Shown: positions 5,908 through 7,284 of the stretch, piece by piece
How positions within the stretch are numbered: the stretch's first letter is position 1
Layout: each line of letters begins with the position of its first letter
Source: Clostridia bacterium
Lineage (GTDB): Bacteria; Bacillota; Clostridia; Christensenellales; Borkfalkiaceae
Assembly (NCBI GenBank): GCA_017646945.1
Contig: JAGCLN010000096.1
Location: 1-7,284, forward strand
DNA length: 7,284 bases
Direction: 5' to 3'
Made by a program: the position numbers and the translations under genes
Notes under the pieces: model-generated
Seen by the model: only the letters and a program-made list of their open reading frames with translations
Told to the model about the DNA's origin: nothing
The model's database searches: none

Positions 5908-6261
5908 ATGAAAGAAAACAAACTTGTTGAACTATCTATGGACTTTTCCGTTGATATCATAAATCTCGTTAAATTTCTAAAATCAAACCACGAAACGATT
6001 ATTTCTAATCAGATCGGCAGAAGCGGAACCTCTATCGGCGCAAATATTCACGAAGCGCAATATGCGCAGGGTACTAAAGATTTTATATCCAAATTTGAAA
6101 TCGCACTCAAAGAAGCAAGCGAAACGGGATATTGGCTTGAGCTTTTATACAGGACAAGTTATATCGACGAGCCAACTTTCAAAATGCTATCCTCAAAATG
6201 TACTTCTTTGAGAGTTATGCTTATTACATCCTGTAAAACCGCAAAGGAAAATAACAAATGA
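5908..6261 (+). CDS. Four-helix-bundle protein, S23/IVS-encoded family
   Basis: A 117-residue, all-helical cytoplasmic protein of the family first seen encoded in intervening sequences of 23S rRNA genes. The family signature is clear: QIGRSGTSIGANIHEA at 35-50, then DFISKFEIALKEASETGYWLELL at about 58-80. The fold is the same four-helix bundle as in the accessory protein of diversity-generating retroelements, a basic surface thought to bind nucleic acid. The molecular role of stand-alone members is not established. No reverse transcriptase or rRNA gene is present here, and no RX4-6H RNase motif of HEPN toxins is visible. The start ATG is preceded by GAGG (5897-5900) and the strong promoter upstream. 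Its stop overlaps the start of the next gene (ATGA), so the two proteins are probably made together. Confidence 0.92.
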   Translation: MKENKLVELSMDFSVDIINLVKFLKSNHETIISNQIGRSGTSIGANIHEAQYAQGTKDFISKFEIALKEASETGYWLELLYRTSYIDEPTFKMLSSKCTSLRVMLITSCKTAKENNK

Positions 6262-6950
6262 TTGATATTAAAAATTGGATGAATACCTTTCTTGATGCAT
6301 TAAACACTACTTTTTCAGATCGCGTGTGGTTTGTTGGACTTCAAGGAAGCTATGGTCGCGGCGAAGCAACGGAAACGAGCGATATTGATATTGTTGTTAT
6401 ACTTGATAAGTTATCCGCTTCGGATATTCAAAAATACAATGCAATGTTAGATACCCTTCCCAACAGAGAACTGATTTGCGGCTTTGTTTCGGGCAAGGAT
6501 GAGCTTTTAAATTGGGAGCCTTCCGACCTTTTTCAATTTTATTATGACACAACACCTATACAAGGTAGTCTTGATGAATTGCTTGCGGTGATTGATGAAT
6601 CTGCTGTTAACAGAGCAATTAAAATCGGTGCTTGCAATATCTATCACGGATGTGTGCATAATATGTTGCACGAAAAGAGCGAGGATATTTTGAAAGGATT
6701 GTATAAATCTGCCTCTTTCGTTGTACAGGCAATCGCTTTCAAGCAAACAGGAAAATACATAAAACATCAAAGTGAATTGCGAGATGTTGTTTCAATTGAT
6801 GAAAGACTTATCGTTGATGCATTCCTGAGCTTGAAAAACGGTGGAACAGTAGATTTCAGTTTGATGTCCGAAGCATTGTTTGCTTGGTCGAAGAAATCTA
6901 TTGCTGCAATCCAAGAAGGCCACTATACTATAAAGGTAAATGACAAATAA
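6258..6950 (+). CDS. Nucleotidyltransferase-domain protein (GSX10DXD, MNT-like) with a helical C-terminal domain
   Basis: A 230-residue protein. The N-terminal polymerase-beta-type nucleotidyltransferase domain carries GS at 30-31, exactly ten residues, then D42-I-D44, with GRGE in the turn: the GSX10DXD pattern of minimal nucleotidyltransferases and of aminoglycoside nucleotidyltransferases. Residues about 115-225 are predicted helical by eye, including a YKSASFVVQAIAF segment and KTGK-like turn (FKQTGKYIKH, 161-170), a layout common in NTases with a substrate-binding helical domain. It would transfer a nucleotide from NTP to a protein, RNA or small molecule; which one cannot be read. At 230 residues it is longer than typical antitoxin MNT proteins. 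It is coupled to the four-helix-bundle gene by ATGA. Glycine codon GGA is frequent here (about 6 of 14), unlike in the core operon. Confidence 0.85.
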   Translation: MIDIKNWMNTFLDALNTTFSDRVWFVGLQGSYGRGEATETSDIDIVVILDKLSASDIQKYNAMLDTLPNRELICGFVSGKDELLNWEPSDLFQFYYDTTPIQGSLDELLAVIDESAVNRAIKIGACNIYHGCVHNMLHEKSEDILKGLYKSASFVVQAIAFKQTGKYIKHQSELRDVVSIDERLIVDAFLSLKNGGTVDFSLMSEALFAWSKKSIAAIQEGHYTIKVNDK

Positions 6951-6958
6951 GGATTTGT

Positions 6959-6964
6959 AGGTGA
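6959..6964 (+). promoter_or_regulatory. Ribosome binding site that decides the GrpB start
   Basis: AGGTGA lies 5 nt before ATG 6970. An in-frame GTG at 6961 overlaps this site and would rely on AAGGAT (6949-6954). The ATG is preferred because its spacing is good and GrpB proteins begin shortly before the VVVLPYD strand. Confidence 0.65.
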
Positions 6965-6969
6965 ATTAT

Positions 6970-7284
6970 ATGAGAACAAGAAAGGTTGTTGTACTGCCAT
7001 ACGATGTGGCATGGCAATCAGCTTTTGAAAAAATAAAGGTTGAGATTGAAGAAGCGATAGGCGATTTGATTCTCGGTATCGAACACGTCGGAAGCACCTC
7101 TGTCGAAGGAATGTCTGCTAAGCCCTGCATTGATATTGATGTGATTATTGACGATTACTCGGTGTTTGCTGCAGTAGTTGATGGTTTGAAAGCAATCGGA
7201 TATATCAACGAGGGAGATCTTGGCATTAAGGATAGAGAGGCATTTAAGTATTCGGGCAAGGATCATCTCCAAATGCATCACTTG
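6970..7284 (+). CDS. GrpB family protein (UPF0157), N-terminal part, cut by the window end
   Basis: An open frame of 105 codons from ATG to the right edge; the stop is outside. The beginning VVVLPYDVAWQSAFEK (6-21) and the hallmark EHVGSTSVEGMSAKPCIDID (38-57) identify the GrpB/UPF0157 family, a branch of the nucleotidyltransferase fold. G41-S42 and the D55-x-D57 pair are the likely NTP and metal contacts, and K51 lies in the conserved AKP. Full-length members are typically about 170-200 residues, so roughly half to two thirds is visible. The biochemical role of the family is not known; some relatives are fused to dephospho-CoA kinase. It starts 19 bp after the previous gene and probably shares its transcript, so the cassette holds two different nucleotidyltransferase-fold proteins. 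GGA is used for about 4 of 9 glycines. Confidence 0.92.
   Translation, partial: MRTRKVVVLPYDVAWQSAFEKIKVEIEEAIGDLILGIEHVGSTSVEGMSAKPCIDIDVIIDDYSVFAAVVDGLKAIGYINEGDLGIKDREAFKYSGKDHLQMHHL

Noticed and set aside
5908..6261. Diversity-generating retroelement accessory protein (Avd)
   Set aside because: The fold is related, but there is no reverse transcriptase, template repeat or variable repeat in the window, and the sequence matches the S23 four-helix-bundle signature better.
6258..6950. Named aminoglycoside-resistance gene
   Set aside because: Only the general nucleotidyltransferase motif matches; nothing in the sequence identifies a specific resistance enzyme or substrate.
7018..7281. Minus-strand 87-codon frame at the right end
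   Set aside because: It is antisense to the GrpB gene, whose hallmark motif is unambiguous on the plus strand.

Overview
The window looks like a chromosomal segment from a low-to-moderate GC Gram-positive bacterium of the Clostridia type, probably an uncultured gut lineage. The reasons are the gene order yqfD-phoH-pgpH-ybeY-era, which is typical of Bacillota. The presence of a YqfD-like sporulation gene, strong GGAGG-type ribosome binding sites and tight gene packing also fit. Genus cannot be told from the sequence alone.

Positions 1-5528 hold one dense plus-strand operon of conserved genes. It runs from the 3' end of a yqfD-like gene through phoH (PhoH-family ATPase), a membrane HD-domain protein of the PgpH/YqfF c-di-AMP phosphodiesterase family, ybeY (rRNA maturation endonuclease), era (ribosome-assembly GTPase) and trmB (tRNA m7G46 methyltransferase) to an alpha/beta-hydrolase esterase. 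Neighbours overlap or are at most 3 bp apart, so translation is probably coupled. The theme is RNA and ribosome maturation plus c-di-AMP turnover. A short hairpin terminator closes the operon at about 5533-5554.

A class II tRNA-Leu(CAG) with encoded CCA lies at 5557-5639 and is followed by a very strong, near-perfect 18-bp terminator hairpin. Next comes a 175-bp block (5683-5857) of alternating AATGATG/CATCATT units and small hairpins. It is laid out as four forward units followed by four reverse-complement units, so the whole block can fold as one nested structure.

Directly abutting that block is a near-consensus promoter (TTGACA-17 bp-TACAAT) that drives a separate accessory cassette. Its genes are an S23-type four-helix-bundle protein, a nucleotidyltransferase with an exact GSX10DXD motif (ATGA overlap), and a GrpB/UPF0157 protein cut by the window end. 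Codon choice differs from the core operon, most visibly in glycine GGA. That suggests the cassette arrived by transfer next to the tRNA gene.

The points most worth a second look are the hairpin-repeat block, the cassette of a four-helix bundle with two nucleotidyltransferase-fold proteins, the PgpH homologue lacking its extracellular domain, and substitutions at normally invariant positions in Era, TrmB and YbeY.
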